From Phoenix dactylifera (Eukaryota; Streptophyta; Magnoliopsida; Arecales; Arecaceae): a DNA stretch of 64,000 bases. Positions within the stretch are counted from its first letter, which is position 1. Every line of letters starts with the position of its first letter. Shown here one piece after another: positions 33,014 through 52,751 of this stretch. Under the pieces are notes generated by a model. The model saw only the letters and a list, made by a program, of their open reading frames with translations. It did not search any database and was not told where the DNA came from. The stretch lies in the NCBI RefSeq assembly GCF_009389715.1, contig NC_052399.1, positions 4,418,938-4,482,937 on the forward strand. The letters run 5' to 3'. Both the position numbers and the translations under genes were made by a program.

Positions 33014-36000
33014 ACGACCATGGTTCTTTCATCCATGATCCATCCATCTCGAGGATCTATTGCAAATCTAGACGATGGCCACCAGCAAACTGGCCAACAA
33101 GGACAAAAGAAAAGAGAGAGTGCAGAGAGATTTAATCCTTTTTCCCTTTTTCCCTTCTTTTTCTTTCAGTTGACATTGACCTGGCTGAGTCAAAAGCTAT
33201 GGCCCAAGCAAATTGAATGGTTGAACTGCTCGGTTGATCGTTCAAACCCGATTCAAATGGGTTTTTATGTATTTCGGGTTTTAACTTGGTCCATCCACAA
33301 GAGCTTGTGGGTGACAGATCGGGCAGGCAGGCCTAGACGAGTCGAGCATGCACATCTTTTTTTTCCACAAGATAATGCATTGTCAAATGACACAAGCAAA
33401 CACAACATGATAATTAGAAGTAGGCTATGATGTCTTTTTTTGAGAATAGATAAAGCTACGATATTAAAGTAGTAGGAGCTGAACTCTGCAACTTTATGTT
33501 GCTAACATAATCGATCTTCTAGTCTGCTACTCTACACTGCAGATTAAGGAATCAACAAAGATTAATCTCTTAACTGTCACTCAAAAAGAAGGTTTAACTT
33601 TCAATTATTCAGAAGGCAACATTTATCGTGTTGGAAACGAATCATCAAGCAAAAACCTAGAATCAATGCATTTAGCATGAATTTAAGGTGTAGGATGATA
33701 TGCCATACTTGTTATGGCTTTTAAGATATTTTCTACATGACAATTCCAAGGGAAAAAGGTATGTTGCTGGAGATGCTGGGATTTACCTGCAGGTCCAAGA
33801 TCTCTACTTCTCCAGTTGATGGCCAGTTACAATCTGGTCTGTTTGACTCAATAGTGAGAGGTGGTTCACTTGTAATGTCCTTGTACTGCAGTATTCTCTC
33901 CACAGATAAAATTTCATTTTCAAGACTGCAGAGACACCATACGGCAATGCCTTGCAGCATATTCAGGCTAAGTCCGTAGGTCACTGCAAGGCCAGCCATG
34001 CCTGAAAGGAGGAAAATAATACATAAAGTTTAAATTTGGACTTCATGCCCCTTCTCTTCATCAAGACAGCAGCTCAAAAGGAGAAAGGGTATTTCCTTAA
34101 AGCAACTACCTGGATCAATTATGCCTTTGGGCACAGAGACTAGAAATACTAAAGAAAAGGCAAAAGTAAGAGACGACAGCATATCCAGACAAAGACCATG
34201 CCACTCCATTGCACCAGCATTATGAAAATTTGGTTGAGAGTAATCATTCATCAGAAGGAAGCTAGTGCTTACAAATCCTGGTTCCTGGTCATAGCTTCTA
34301 ATTGTCATCGATCCTGATATTGACTAAGCAAAATGTTGTATGATAGGAGCTCCACACACCCTGTCCAGTCTTGCCAGATCTCGTGCTGTACTGATGTAAT
34401 ATTGTTAAAAAAACAAGAACAATATTGCTGCAGGATGATTACTTCCCAAAATTTCTCATAGACTAGCGAATAGAGCATCAAGTAACGTTAAGACCATGCA
34501 GTTTCATAATTGCATAATAACCATGCTCTTGAAAGTATATTTGAGCAGTTTTGAGATACACAATGGCCATTACCCTCAAAGAGAAAGAGAGAGAGAGAGA
34601 TACACAGTGGACATAAATTGTCTTAAGTTATCTCCATCTAAAGTTTGATTTTAGTAGAAGCACTTATTACCATCCAGTTAAATTCAGCACTAAAGAAGAT
34701 TATACAGGAAGCCAAAGTATGGGTCCAAAAATGGGATAAAGCAAGTGGATTCTCATGCTTCCTGCGCACCTAATGTCTGTGTGTCAAATCCCACTAACTT
34801 TTGCCATGAAAAATTTCTGTCATGAGTTTGCATAAAAAATAAGAAAAATATCAGAAACTTCTACAAGTAACAAAGCAAACTTATATATAGTGGTTAAGGG
34901 ACATAATGGAAACAAAAATAATGGTATTATTTTAACAAAGAAACAAAATAAGCAATCGTCAACAACTACCATCATATCGCTGCCACTTCTTCCCTATCTG
35001 TCTTCATATTCAATGCTTCATATTTTGTCTTACCTTGGCTAGAATCTAAAGTTTATATATTTATTAAAATTCCATATCATGTTTCATGAGCTGGAGTGAA
35101 CGTAACTTCAAAAACCGTGTACATTCAAGAAACCCCCTTAATACTTAGTATAATGTGCTCGAAATAACCAGCTTATTTCTATGATGTGCTGGACATAACT
35201 AGCTTATTTCTTTCCCCAAAGCCCAAAGGTTCAACTCCCTTATGTACTTTACTAGAAAATTAAATTAATCCACACAAGCCATGTAAAGAGCTAGACATAA
35301 AGAAGAAAAAGGCCACAAAAATTTACCTGATACCAAATGCTACCAGCAATCACAGGAACAGACATGATGAAAACTTGTCATGCCACCTGTGATATGACTG
35401 CAATGATCCCCAAAAGCTGAATAATAGAAAATGCAAAGCCACCAATTTGGAAAGGAATAGCCATATCTACCTTACTTTGATCAGTTGATGCCTAAAGAGG
35501 AAAGATTGCTTATGCTAATGAGTGCCAACAAACAGAAGTACCTTTACAGAATCTATTGCTTTAGTGAAAAAATATCAAAAACATACTGGAAGTAATATAC
35601 TCTGTTCAGGATACGACCACTTGGAGTGGAATCAAAGTATGACATGGGTGCACGGAAAATGGACATATACATTTTTGTTACATAGCAATGCTGACGTCTT
35701 ATATCCAGATGTTACAAGAAGCAAAGAGATTGCGGCACTACAAATTGAGCTCCCAATAGCAAATGCAACATACACATAGATTAGAATTGCACCTTGCACA
35801 GGAGGTTCTTCACCTTCCGAAACGGGAACTGCCCATGCCATCCAGTAATTGCTACCAATATGAAGAATTTGAAAGAGAATATCAGCCAACAGTATCAGTG
35901 GCAGAAGAGCTCCTTTGTATGCCATTGTGATGTATCTCCAGTAGACCCAAAATCCAACCCTACCTTTCTCCCTCTCTTCTTCTTGAACAAGTTGTCCCTC

Positions 36001-38407
36001 CTGAATCCATACATTGTCTGATACATCATTCTGTGCATCTTCTTGCACTACTTTGTGAGAAGCCTATGCACTACTTCCAGTGTCACAAAAACTACCTCCC
36101 ATGCTGCTATTCAAAGCATTTACAGCAACGTCCACTGAATCAAGTAATGCCAAAGCATCTTTATGAGCACCAACCAGTTGCATAAACTCTGTTCCTAAAT
36201 TTAATATCTCATCATATTTCCCTGCTTGTACAATCTTTCCATCTTTCATGAACTACCGAAATACAGAACAATCTTTGTCTAGTACACTAATAAGATGCGT
36301 ACAAAGTTATTTATGATCAAAATAAGGGAAAGAAATAAAGACAGTATCACTCACAAGGATAAGGTCAGCTGAAGGTAAAAACTCCACCTGGTGTGTGACA
36401 TAGACCACAGTTTTTGAAGCTAAAAGCCCAAGCAAACACTCCTGCAATATAAAGGTTGCTTAGTAATATCAAAGGCTAATTACCATCGTTTGAAGAGTGT
36501 ACTATGGATTTATTATACAACAAATACACAATTAATTTGTACATAATCCAAAATTCAAATAGGCATAAGTAATTATAATAAATACATTAATCTAAAGCTT
36601 AAATATTGAGTATTGATGCGCTGACGAATTTCATTATACGGCTGTGAGTACATTAAAGAAGTGGGATCCTGTGTGGGCATCAACAGCACTGAATGGATCA
36701 TCAAATAGAAAAATATCAGAATCTTGGTATAAAGCACGAGCAATCTGTACCCTTTGCTTCTGCCCACCACTCAAATTGATGCCTCTCTCTCCAATAACAG
36801 TCTGGTCTCCAAAGGGAAGTATCTCTAAGTCCTTTTTCACAGAGCAGACTTCAAAGACTTTTTCATACTGCTCATGATCCATTTCCTTACCAAACAATAT
36901 GTTTTCTTGAAGCTTACCACTCTGTATCCAAGGTGCTTGGGAGACATAAGCTGTTGTTCCACACAATTTAACAGTTCCAGATATCTTTGGGACTTCACCT
37001 AGTATGCAGGATAGCAAGCTCAATTTACTAGAACCAACAGTCCCACAAACAGCAACCCTCTTCCCTTGCAACACTTGAAGTTTCAAATCTTTCAAAGTAG
37101 GAATTTCAGAAGAGGGGTCCCATGAGAAACTTCCTTTGCTAACTTCAATGGAAACCTCAGAGCTACCTAATAGGAAGTCTCTGTACTAGATCTAGCTGCA
37201 AGTCCTCAAGGCACTGATAGAACATTTCCTGATTCTAATGGTATTCCCATAAGCATACAAGCACCAAAGGTGACCACTGCGATGAAAGTAGTCGCACTCC
37301 AAAAGACAAATGTTGTCATAACAGATGTATAAATGTACTTCAGCCAATCTGTTTCATTTTTCCTTAATCAAATTATTTTTGATAGAAACTTCATCTCCCA
37401 GCCTTGAAGCTTAAGAATTCTCATGCTTCTCAAGATCTCAGAAGTAGCTTTCATCCTAACATCTTTAGACTCCATCATCTCTTCCTGGTATTGTTTTTCA
37501 TCTTCCCCATGGGAAAAGTGGCTAGTGTGACAACAAAAGTAGCTCCTAAAGCAGCAAGTGAAGCGAGCCCCACCCTAGCATGCAAGACCAACAAAGCCAG
37601 TGTGACTTGCGTTGGAATCATCCATATTTCATGCATGTGCCAACTGAAAGCCGCTGCCTTCTCAGCATCAATACTCACAAGCTTGATGATCTCCCTGCTA
37701 GTTCGACTCTGCCCCGACCAGCAAGACAGAGTGAGACCCTTTTGGTAGATCATAGCAACAAGGCAGGCCCCAACCCTGCTCTGCTGCAATCTGAAAGACC
37801 GGTGCCTCTGTGAAAGGCACTCGAGAAGTTTTGAAACAACAAATGCCAAAACCAAAAGAAACCCTTCATTTGCAAATTTCCAGTCGCCACTAAGGTATTG
37901 GACTAAGAAACCAATAAGGCAGGGGCCTACAATTAAAGCTATTGTGTGCACGAGTGCGTAAAAAGCTGTTAGTAGGACTTGCTCCCATGCGATAAACACT
38001 AATGCCTTAGCCAATTTGTATGTAGTAGCTCCATTACCACTACTTTCATCCCCGCTGCTACTAATGTTGCCAGCACTAGCACTAGAACCACCAGTACCAC
38101 TTCTAGCATATGACTCAAGCTTACTTCTGAAAGTTGGGAAAACACCATCAACATTGTCAATGTCAGCTAACCGTGGAACATCTTCGAGGTCTAACGTCTT
38201 CTTATGACCGACGGAAAGCAAAGGACCCATCCAAGAGAAGGAAAGGATACTAAGGAAACTGGCATTCGTGAAAAGGGAAACATTGCCGGTGCCAGTGGTC
38301 TTGCATGATGCATTGACCCTACCAACACCCAAGACAGGCTCTTGAAGAAGAGGGCTCTTCGGACACAGCCATCCATGATGACGCTGGATGGTTTTGGCAA
38401 CAACCAA

Positions 38408-40630
38408 AATAAAATTAGAAGAAGAAAAAACAAGAGAAAGACGAAAGGCGGAAAGAGAGATCTTACCTTACCGGTCCCGGGCGTAGATCTCCCAACGTCG
38501 CCGCCGGAGTCCGACCTGGAATAACAGCATCACCGCCACTTTAATTTATAACATTCCTTAATGCCGGCCCCATGTTGGAATACGGGGAAACCACCTTCGA
38601 CTCTCGCACCGCAAAGGTCCAAGAATGGCCAGTTTCTTTTTTTTTCCCCTCCTCCGCCCCTATAACAACACAACAAGAAACAAAGAAGAGCGCGATTTTG
38701 TCTCCGGTGGGGAGCACGGAAAACCCTCCACCGCCTCTAGCAGGGCAAGAATTTTCTTTTTCTCCCGGGGAACGCGAGGGAATGGCTCGCGAGAATTGAG
38801 GAACAGAAGGCGAAGGTGGAGGAAGAACAAGAAGCCAATACTTGATCTTCTTATTTGAACCCTCTCTTTGTCGCCGTTTCTTGGGAAAGGTATGGAGGTT
38901 GGGAAGGAGAGGAGGGGATTCTGCCCTCGGAAACTGCTTCGTTTCGAGGGAGCTCGAGGAGGTCGGCCATGGATTCAGATGGCAGAGACGGAGACCCACC
39001 ATCTTCCGCATGGAACCCAGATAAAGTAACCACGCTCCAAGTTCCGACCTTTGGAAAACTTATTTCTAGATCCCTGATTGAATCCTAGAAATCTCACAAG
39101 ACCCTAAGCCATAATCTTTACATAAAGTCGGCACCCGGTTAACGAATTTATTGCATGCTGCAGATCTTTGGGCCAAAATCTTAAGGAGTCCTTGGCGTGT
39201 TGAATGTTTATATACAAAATGGTGTAAAATCGGCAAGGTCTATCAGACTTGAATTCCTGCAAAATATGTCAAGAAAAAATTATTTCTTGATGCCCGATTT
39301 AACTATAAAGTTTGAGCTCCATGACCTTAGTCGACATGGCAAATGCGGCAGAAGAGTTAATTATACTTTGTAAATGCTAGAGTTGCTCACAAGTCTCTAA
39401 ATCATAAGCTTCATATAAAAGATACAGTTATAGTATTTTGAGGAGAAATTGCTAGTGGGATGGGAAAAAAATGATCTTGTTCATGCCGCTAAGGCAAAAA
39501 AAATCTCAATGCCATCTGATGGGCAAAAGCCATTCCGTTTGTTTCGAAAATCGTCGAACTCGAACATTACCTCGATCACTAAAAGATCTTTTTTATTTTT
39601 TTACAATGACAGGACGCAGATTAGACTCGTCGGGTAGTTTTCCATAAGGTTTCTTTTTTGAAAGAAAGATTCTTTTCATTGGTTGAAACAAAAAAAAAAA
39701 GTAGAATTAGCTAAATCTTCCTAAAGAAGATTGAAATGTTGGTAAGAACTGAGGGACAATGCCCCCCTAACCTAAGTGGGCCCACCAGCGAAGCAACTGG
39801 TACTTAATCGGGCGGGGGGGCGGTTTGCTTTCGTGCAACGCCCCCGCTGCTGCAGGAACAGTTTCAACTCTATCAATCAGATCAGAGGAAAATGCAAAGC
39901 GGAAGCTAAGCTAGTTCCAGAGGGAGAGAAAGAAAAGACTGGCCAAAGAGAGTTTATACATCCATACTTATAGGTCCCTCGTATCTCGTTACAGATTGAA
40001 ATTAAATGAATAATTAGTAAAGATATTCTAAAGACTTGCAATGTTTAAAGGAGATATTAGTCCACAATGTTTCGTAAGTAAATAAAACTGGATGAAGCAG
40101 CAGATTACGTATAAGCTAATGGTGCAAGGGAACTTATACCACCATATTTAATTAAAAAAAAGGTATTCTGGTGCCCTTCGAAAGGCTCAAATGATTGTGC
40201 CACCCCTTGCTTCGGAACATTCGGGCTATGATCAATGTCAGTGTGGCCTTCTAGACTAAGCACGTATTCAGAGAGGCTAACTGGGCTGGGGAGGAAACAT
40301 AAGTAATTGCACTGACATTATCTTCCATGTATCTAGATACTATACATAGATACATAATATTTTTCATCATCAACCCGAACACCAATCCCAATTGAGTACT
40401 ACCAGAGGATAACTCTCAGCTCATCATTAAGACCTGTGTTGAAGGATCTGAAAGCAATTGCAACCACTCAGAAATATGTACTGGCCACTTATCAATATTG
40501 GTTGAATCAATAAAATCTAAGAACAAAAAATTGCATCTGCATGCAGAATTGTACACAGAATTATAAGATAGATATGGCTTTCCACAAAGTTTGGCATCAC
40601 CGAAGGACCTTCATGAAATTGGATTGGTTG
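38408..40630. other. Region between the ABCC pseudogene and the exon-10 relic
   Basis: At about 38460-39060 the sequence is GC-richer with several overlapping open frames on both strands and no recognisable protein; it may be a former promoter/5' region. The intact copies' 5' region (48.9-49.5 kb) is not recognisable here. From about 40330 to 40560 the sequence resembles the 3' flank near 29280-29500. A G run occurs at 39813-39819. No gene is supported. Confidence 0.4.
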
Positions 40631-40750
40631 TTCATTCCATGATTGCTTAGTTTATCAAAACTTGAACTAGGCCTCATAGTATATTTAGTGGCAACCTTTG
40701 TGAATAAAGATGACTTGTTCTGTAACAATCTGGTTGGGGTCGGTGATCCA
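40631..40750 (-). pseudogene. Orphan last exon (exon 10) of an ABCC gene
   Basis: Read on the minus strand this gives PTRLLQNKSSLFTK and KYTMRPSSSFDKLSNH, matching the C-terminal end of the intact genes (PTRLLENKSSLFAN, EYTMRSSSSFERPSNG). It is not attached to any other exon, because the next exons to the right belong to the middle gene, which has its own last exon at 41542-41666. It marks another lost ABCC copy. Confidence 0.85.
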
Positions 40751-40855
40751 TCATGATCACAACTGCTCCACCAAGAACCCATGTTAAAAATCAAGTAGCC
40801 GAAAAGGATAAGAGAAGGAGAAATGGAGACACTAAGCTGCACCAACCATTATCAA

Positions 40856-40945
40856 TGTAACAACTCGAGATCTCACCCAAAAAGATTAGCTTGAAGGTAC
40901 TATTTAAGTTCCTTGATCCTCTATAATACTCAAGATCCCTCAGTG
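40856..40945 (+). repeat. Partial TRIM-like LTR
   Basis: Starts TGTAACAACTCGAGATCTC, continues ACCCAAAAAGATTAGCTTG and ends after 'ctcaagatccctcagtg'. It matches the first two-thirds of the LTR copies at 32570 and 51499 and then stops, just before the duplicated ABCC unit begins. Confidence 0.65.
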
Positions 40946-41541
40946 AGAGGAATGGCTTAGAAGGATAGAGAAGACGGGGATGGAGAGGAATTTTTTCTTT
41001 TTGTTTTTCGCAAAAGGATAGAGAAAGAAGTTTAAAACATTAATTATGATACGAACTACTAATGCTGATCTGTGGTACTCCAGCATTAGAAGCAGCCTTC
41101 AGCATCCTCAGCGATTATAAATGTAAAACAAAAGAAAGTGCCTGTCTCCTGATCACAATGAAAAAGGTAATAAAAGATTATAATCTTCCTGCGGGCATCA
41201 CTTTTCTCTCAGAAAATAATAGTGGTTTCGATATTACACACCCTCTCATGAAGTTACAAAAAATGCACAATATATTTGAGGGTAACTCTGACATTTATCC
41301 ACATGAAAAAGCTACGACAGCAACACTTACCTTTCATCATTGCAACTTGTGTTAAGAGTATCTTCAAGTATTTATAACATTCAGAACATCCGACCAGCCT
41401 CCATTTGATATATGCAGGCTCAAGACTCTGCATCTGCCCTCACAATTTTGAAGGAGCAATACTTGGTCATCTTCCAGTTATTTTTCGGCATCATCCAAGT
41501 TATGGTATCTCAATGAAATCAGACTGACCATAGTCTTCCAT

Positions 41542-48893
<7,352 letters not shown>

Positions 48894-49849
48894 GAGTTCC
48901 CCGGAGAGACTGGGCAAAAAGAAGCGATTTTATGGAGGCGGGGGGTAACGCCGGGCGTGCATGAGGGCGTCAAAGAAGCCTCTGTTTTTTTGGCTGTAGG
49001 CGGCTCCTTGGGGGCCAAGCAAGGGCGCACATTTCCACCCAAAAGGAAAACCGAGGGAATCCTTGGACGGAGACTTTCCCTGTTACTCAGCGTGTTGACC
49101 CTTGTTAGGGTTCAAGGTTGCTGCGTCGCCGACGACCAAAGCCTGGAGCGATCGAGCGAGTTTCTGGCAGAAATCCAAGAACAGAAATCTACCACCAAGA
49201 TCCAAAAACGACATTTTCTTCGTTAATAACGGCCCCCAAGACGGAAAGATCTGGCAGAAATCCAAGAACGGTGCCCATTGATTCGGGATCGTGCGGGCCT
49301 ACGCCTTCTCTGGTGCAGAAGGTGATCTAATCGGGGTCCCGAGAGTGGGGCCGCGTGGCCTCCGCCGCATACAATGTTGGAAAATTTGGCCACGGAGCAG
49401 ACGACACGGCGTTGTCGGATCCCCACAAACCAATTCACCGGCCTCGTCGACCACGATGAGTCCGAGATTTAAGCAGGCCTTCGAACGTTCGAATCCGTGA
49501 TTCCGTGGATACCATTGGACGACGGGATTAGCATTTAGAGTGCTTTTATTTTTCATTTTTAAACTTTTAAAAAATAAAATTCTAAAAATTCAGATAAAAA
49601 TATACTATCTATTTATCTATTTTGCCAATTTTTAGGATTTTAGAATGCATGGGTTCCCCTTGTATGAATTTACAATCTATTTATCTTTTTAAGCCTTCTC
49701 CGTCCGTGTAGTATCTTTTTATCTTGTGATTAACTTGATGTTTCTTCTTATAATTTCTCCTCCCCCGCCTCTTCCTCTTCTTCGGACGATCAGGAACCGT
49801 TCCAGAAAGCCATCCTCAAGGCTTCTAGAATTAGGATTTCTAAATAATT
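48894..49849 (-). promoter_or_regulatory. 5' region of the middle ABCC gene
   Basis: From 48894 to about 49550 the sequence matches the 5' region of the right copy (60783-61440), apart from small indels; for example the right copy has an extra 'cccatcccgcagcac' block near 60966. Beyond 49556 similarity stops until 50086. No TATA box or transcript start can be assigned with confidence. Confidence 0.45.
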
Positions 49850-50084
49850 TTTTTTTCAAAAACAATAATTATGTCGACGCTTGTAAGCGTCGGCCTATCT
49901 TCGGTTTCTGCCGATGCTTGTAAGCATCGGCATGGCTTCAAAGCGTCGGCAAAAAACCTTTCCGCCCTCACCTACATGACGCTTTTGCGATGTTTTTGGA
50001 GGCATCGCCGCCAAAATTACCGACGCTTATAAGCCCATTTTTTTCAAAAAAACGTCAGGATAGCCCTTTTTTTTCCGTAGTGAG
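49850..50084 (-). mobile_element. CACTA (En/Spm-type) transposon end
   Basis: Read on the minus strand the element starts CACTACGGAAAAAAAAGGGC at 50084. It is followed by subterminal inverted and direct repeats of GACGCTTATAAGC, GCCGATGCTTACAAGCATCGG and GCCGACGCTTACAAGCG type. CACTA termini with such palindromic subterminal repeats are diagnostic. A second CACTA end was not found in the flank, so this is one end of a truncated element, about 235 bp. Confidence 0.75.
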
Positions 50085-50085
50085 G

Positions 50086-51235
50086 GTTAGCATTTGCACA
50101 TCTTATTCTTCTCTCATAATTTTCCAAAAAGAACCAAAAGTAAATATTGAAAAATGAAGTTCACGTAGATAAAGGTCATCGAAACTTGGAAGACCAGCCA
50201 AGCATCCATTCTTGTTAAGAAATGAAAATTTTATGGATTCTCTCTACTGATCCATCAATCAAATGACTTGGGACCCAGTCAAGTGAAGATGGCCGCTAAT
50301 GCGGACACACTAGTAGGAGTTGAAAGACCCATACATAGTTTTCACTCTCCACTACTATCTTCACACACTCCCCCTCTCTCCCTCTTTCTTCTTTCCATTT
50401 TCTTCGGGATCCTATTGACGCTATTGAATCTTATACCATTTTATGATTTCAAAATCAACTGTAAACATGGCATGGAAGTCCAAAAGACTAACAGATATAT
50501 TATATAATGGCTACAAGTTTAGCTCAACCATAGAGTAGAAAGTATTATCTACTAAATTACATGGTCATCATGCGTCTAGCTACAAAGAATGCATATCAAA
50601 ATAATTATGACAGTCAAGCTGTCAATAGACACATTAGCTACAAAATGATGCAATGTGAATATTGAAGTTTCTAATGCATGACAACCAATAACAAGGTAGG
50701 GATATTTTACCCTCCATTTCATGGTGGAGTATGTATTTGAGGGTGAAAACCTTCATAATGATGTTAGGCATCCATGATGCTAGGCTTGTGTTCTAAAGTT
50801 TGAAATTGATGCTCAATCAAAGGGCATAAATGCAAATGAAATGTAATTCCACACTGGAATGATTGGAATATCTCAAAGTAATTGATCCTATAGGGGGTGG
50901 GTTGAATAGGTCGGAAACAGGTTAAACAAGTTTCAAATGGGTTAAACAGGTTTTAAATAAGTTTAACAACTCAACTCAATTATTAAACGGGTCAAAACAA
51001 GAGATCAAAGGTTTAAAAATCTGAAGCCAACCCATCTAATAAACAGATTGAGACGGGTTAACCCATTTATGACCTAAACCCATTTCTGTCAAATCTGCAT
51101 AAAGCAAATTGTTCGCGGGTTGGGTTGACAGGTCGAGTCCTAAATTGCAACCCCTAGTAATATATCATGTAACGAGTTCAGGAGAGGTGCACATTTGTTT
51201 ATCTGTTTTTTCTTCTAGTGCACTGACACTGCTAC
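50086..51235. other. Duplicated upstream flank, then unique spacer
   Basis: 50086-50890 is the distal part of the duplicated unit, matching 62588-63405, and shows no recognisable gene; small plus-strand frames at 50268 and 62782 are not conserved in length or content. After 50890 the sequence is specific to this spacer, with repeated 'gggttaaacaggtt'-type words at about 50920-51070. Confidence 0.45.
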
Positions 51236-51425
51236 ACGCTGTTCCCTCGAACGTAGTTGGGTCTTGCTATATAATTCTTAATCTGGATCTTGAAATGTCA
51301 ATGCCATCTAGAAATATCCGACCACCAGTAGGATCAACAATGCAACAAGGTGTTTGTAGTAGTTAGAGAATGAGCGTCTGTGGCCCCTTGGCACAAAAGG
51401 CATGGACGGGGCATAGGCAAGCTGT
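51236..51425 (-). pseudogene. Orphan NBD2 exon (exon 7) fragment of an ABCC gene
   Basis: On the minus strand the start reads AYAPSMPFVPRG, like [11 protein letters not shown] of the intact exon 7. The plus-strand DNA keeps words such as 'ggttgggtcttg', 'aatctggatctt' and 'atgtcaatgccatctagaaatatc' in the same order as 42417-42520. It is full of stops and small deletions, and the Walker A region is lost. No neighbouring ABCC exons are seen. Confidence 0.75.
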
Positions 51426-51498
51426 ATCAATGATATTAGTAGAGAGCATGTACAAGCAAGATTATGGAATGACTGCCACGAACCTACGAGTCACATCA

Positions 51499-51926
51499 TA
51501 TAACGATCCAAAATCTCACCTAAAAAGATTAGCTGGAAGGTATTATTTAGGTTTCTTAGTCTTGTATCAATTCTCAAGATCTTTTTGGCAAATAACCGAC
51601 ATAGGACTAAACACACGTCTGCATAGATCATCACATATTCTCCTAGTTTAAGTCCTAGTATCCTCGCCAGGCTAAAAATCCAAATCCAATCACAGATATT
51701 GCGACGAGCTCGTGGTCAAATTAAATGAGTTTATATTGTAGTTTTCCTTAGTCCCTAAGGTTATGAACCGCATCTATTTTGATATCATTTATAAAGACTC
51801 AAGACCTCGCTCAAAAAGATTAGCGAAAAGATATTATTTGAGTTTCTTGGTCTTATATAAATATTCGAGATCTTTCCGATGAATAATTGATGTGGGACAA
51901 AACATATGCTCATATGGGTCCTCACA
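51499..51926 (+). mobile_element. TRIM-like retroelement with two short LTRs
   Basis: Direct LTR copies at about 51499-51633 and 51789-51926 share CTCACCTAAAAAGATTAGC-type starts and CCTCACA-type ends with the element at 32570. The interior keeps 'gtttaagtcctagtatcctcgccaggct' near the left LTR and 'tttgatatcat' before the right LTR. It is non-coding and lies in the spacer between the two intact ABCC genes. Confidence 0.7.
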
Positions 51927-52751
51927 CATTCTTTCCTAAAATATTGCATTCTGAAATGATTGCATTAAAACAATCTATTACATTGAAGAAATAGGTCCTA
52001 AACTCTTCCAGCTAGGTTGCCAATAAAATTAGTCTCCTATTTCGGGATCATAATGAATAAAGTTTAACCCTCAATATTTCATAGGCAATTCCCCTCAAAA
52101 AAATAAAATCAGGAGGTAACAGCTATCATTTGGGAGGCAAATATTAAAGTAAAAACTTGCAATCAAGGCATGAAATAGTGATTATTGTTGTATAACCAAA
52201 GGACAAACTGTGAGGATCCATGATGGTGTATATTTAATCCCATACCAGCTATGCATAAGATAAACCTTAGATACTTACATATAATCAAAAAGTCCAAATA
52301 ATATGCTAGATTTTTCTGAACGAAATCCTACATCATTACAAATGATATCAAAATAGACCCAATCTACTCCCTATATAAACTAGAAGACACTACAGGAGCC
52401 CTGATGAACTGACCATAAGCTTATGATTGTAGATCCAGATTCAGATATAAATCACGAAGGTCATTAGAGAGTATCTGAGAAAATTTTGACAGCTTACATG
52501 AAGAATATAAAGCAAGTCAACAGAGCTAGAGCTTGACGGAAATGCAGGATCCGGCGGATCTTGAATGATGACCGAAGGAAGTTGGGGATTGCTAAAATCA
52601 CACTATTCATACGCATCTCTGGCATTCCCGTGCTCCCCAAGCCCAACAATCACCGAGGGGTGACCAACCATGACATGAAGCCAGACGGCGTTCTCTCCGA
52701 TGGCTCAACAAAACTTCAGTCAGCGGAGTGGCTCAGCGATGAGGCTGAGGA
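51927..52751. other. Spacer between TRIM and the second duplication unit
   Basis: AT-rich to about 52500, including an inverted TRIM-like LTR at 52209-52360. A GC-richer block at about 52530-52750 looks coding-like on the minus strand but has no recognisable protein. Confidence 0.4.
52209..52360 (-). repeat. Inverted TRIM-like LTR with part of the interior
   Basis: Starts TGTGAGGATCC, the inverse of the LTR end. It continues through 'cccataccagctatgcata' and reaches the inverse LTR start near 52340. It is followed by AATGATATCAAAATAGACCC, the inverse of the interior 'ggtccgctttgatacca' sequence. So a solo LTR plus a remnant of the interior lies in minus orientation. Confidence 0.6.

Larger units (their letters stand above)
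29644..38407 (-). pseudogene. ABCC (MRP-type) transporter pseudogene, left copy
   Basis: Relics of all ten exons of the neighbouring intact genes are recognisable in order: exon 1 at about 36650-38407, exon 2 at 36355-36441, exon 3 at about 35625-36252, exon 4 at about 35331-35494, exon 5 at about 34112-34405, exon 6 at about 33787-34001, fused exons 7/8 at 31899-31989, exon 9 at 31675-31755, exon 10 at 29644-29762. Damage: the first membrane domain (TMD0, over 200 aa) is absent. A frameshift lies near 37485. About 40 codons of membrane domain 1 are missing near 37230. In NBD1 the Walker A GTVGSGKSS has become GTVGSSKLS. Exon 3 has a stop near 36064 and a frameshift near 35667. A Trp codon is a stop in exon 4 (about 35376) and a stop lies in exon 5 (about 34322). 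Exon 7 joins exon 8 across a deletion that removes the NBD2 Walker A and the rest of exon 7, and exon 9 stops before Walker B. It cannot make a working transporter. Confidence 0.92.

Noticed and set aside
48894..48917. Eight extra N-terminal codons for the ABCC genes (also 60783-60806)
   Set aside because: The open frame continues upstream of the ATG but the first codon there is TTG; the ATG at 48893 (and 60782) is the ordinary start.
50268..50507. Small plus-strand frame with a counterpart at 62782-63012
   Set aside because: The two versions diverge by frameshifts and differ in length, so it is unlikely to be a protein; the similarity comes from the duplication.
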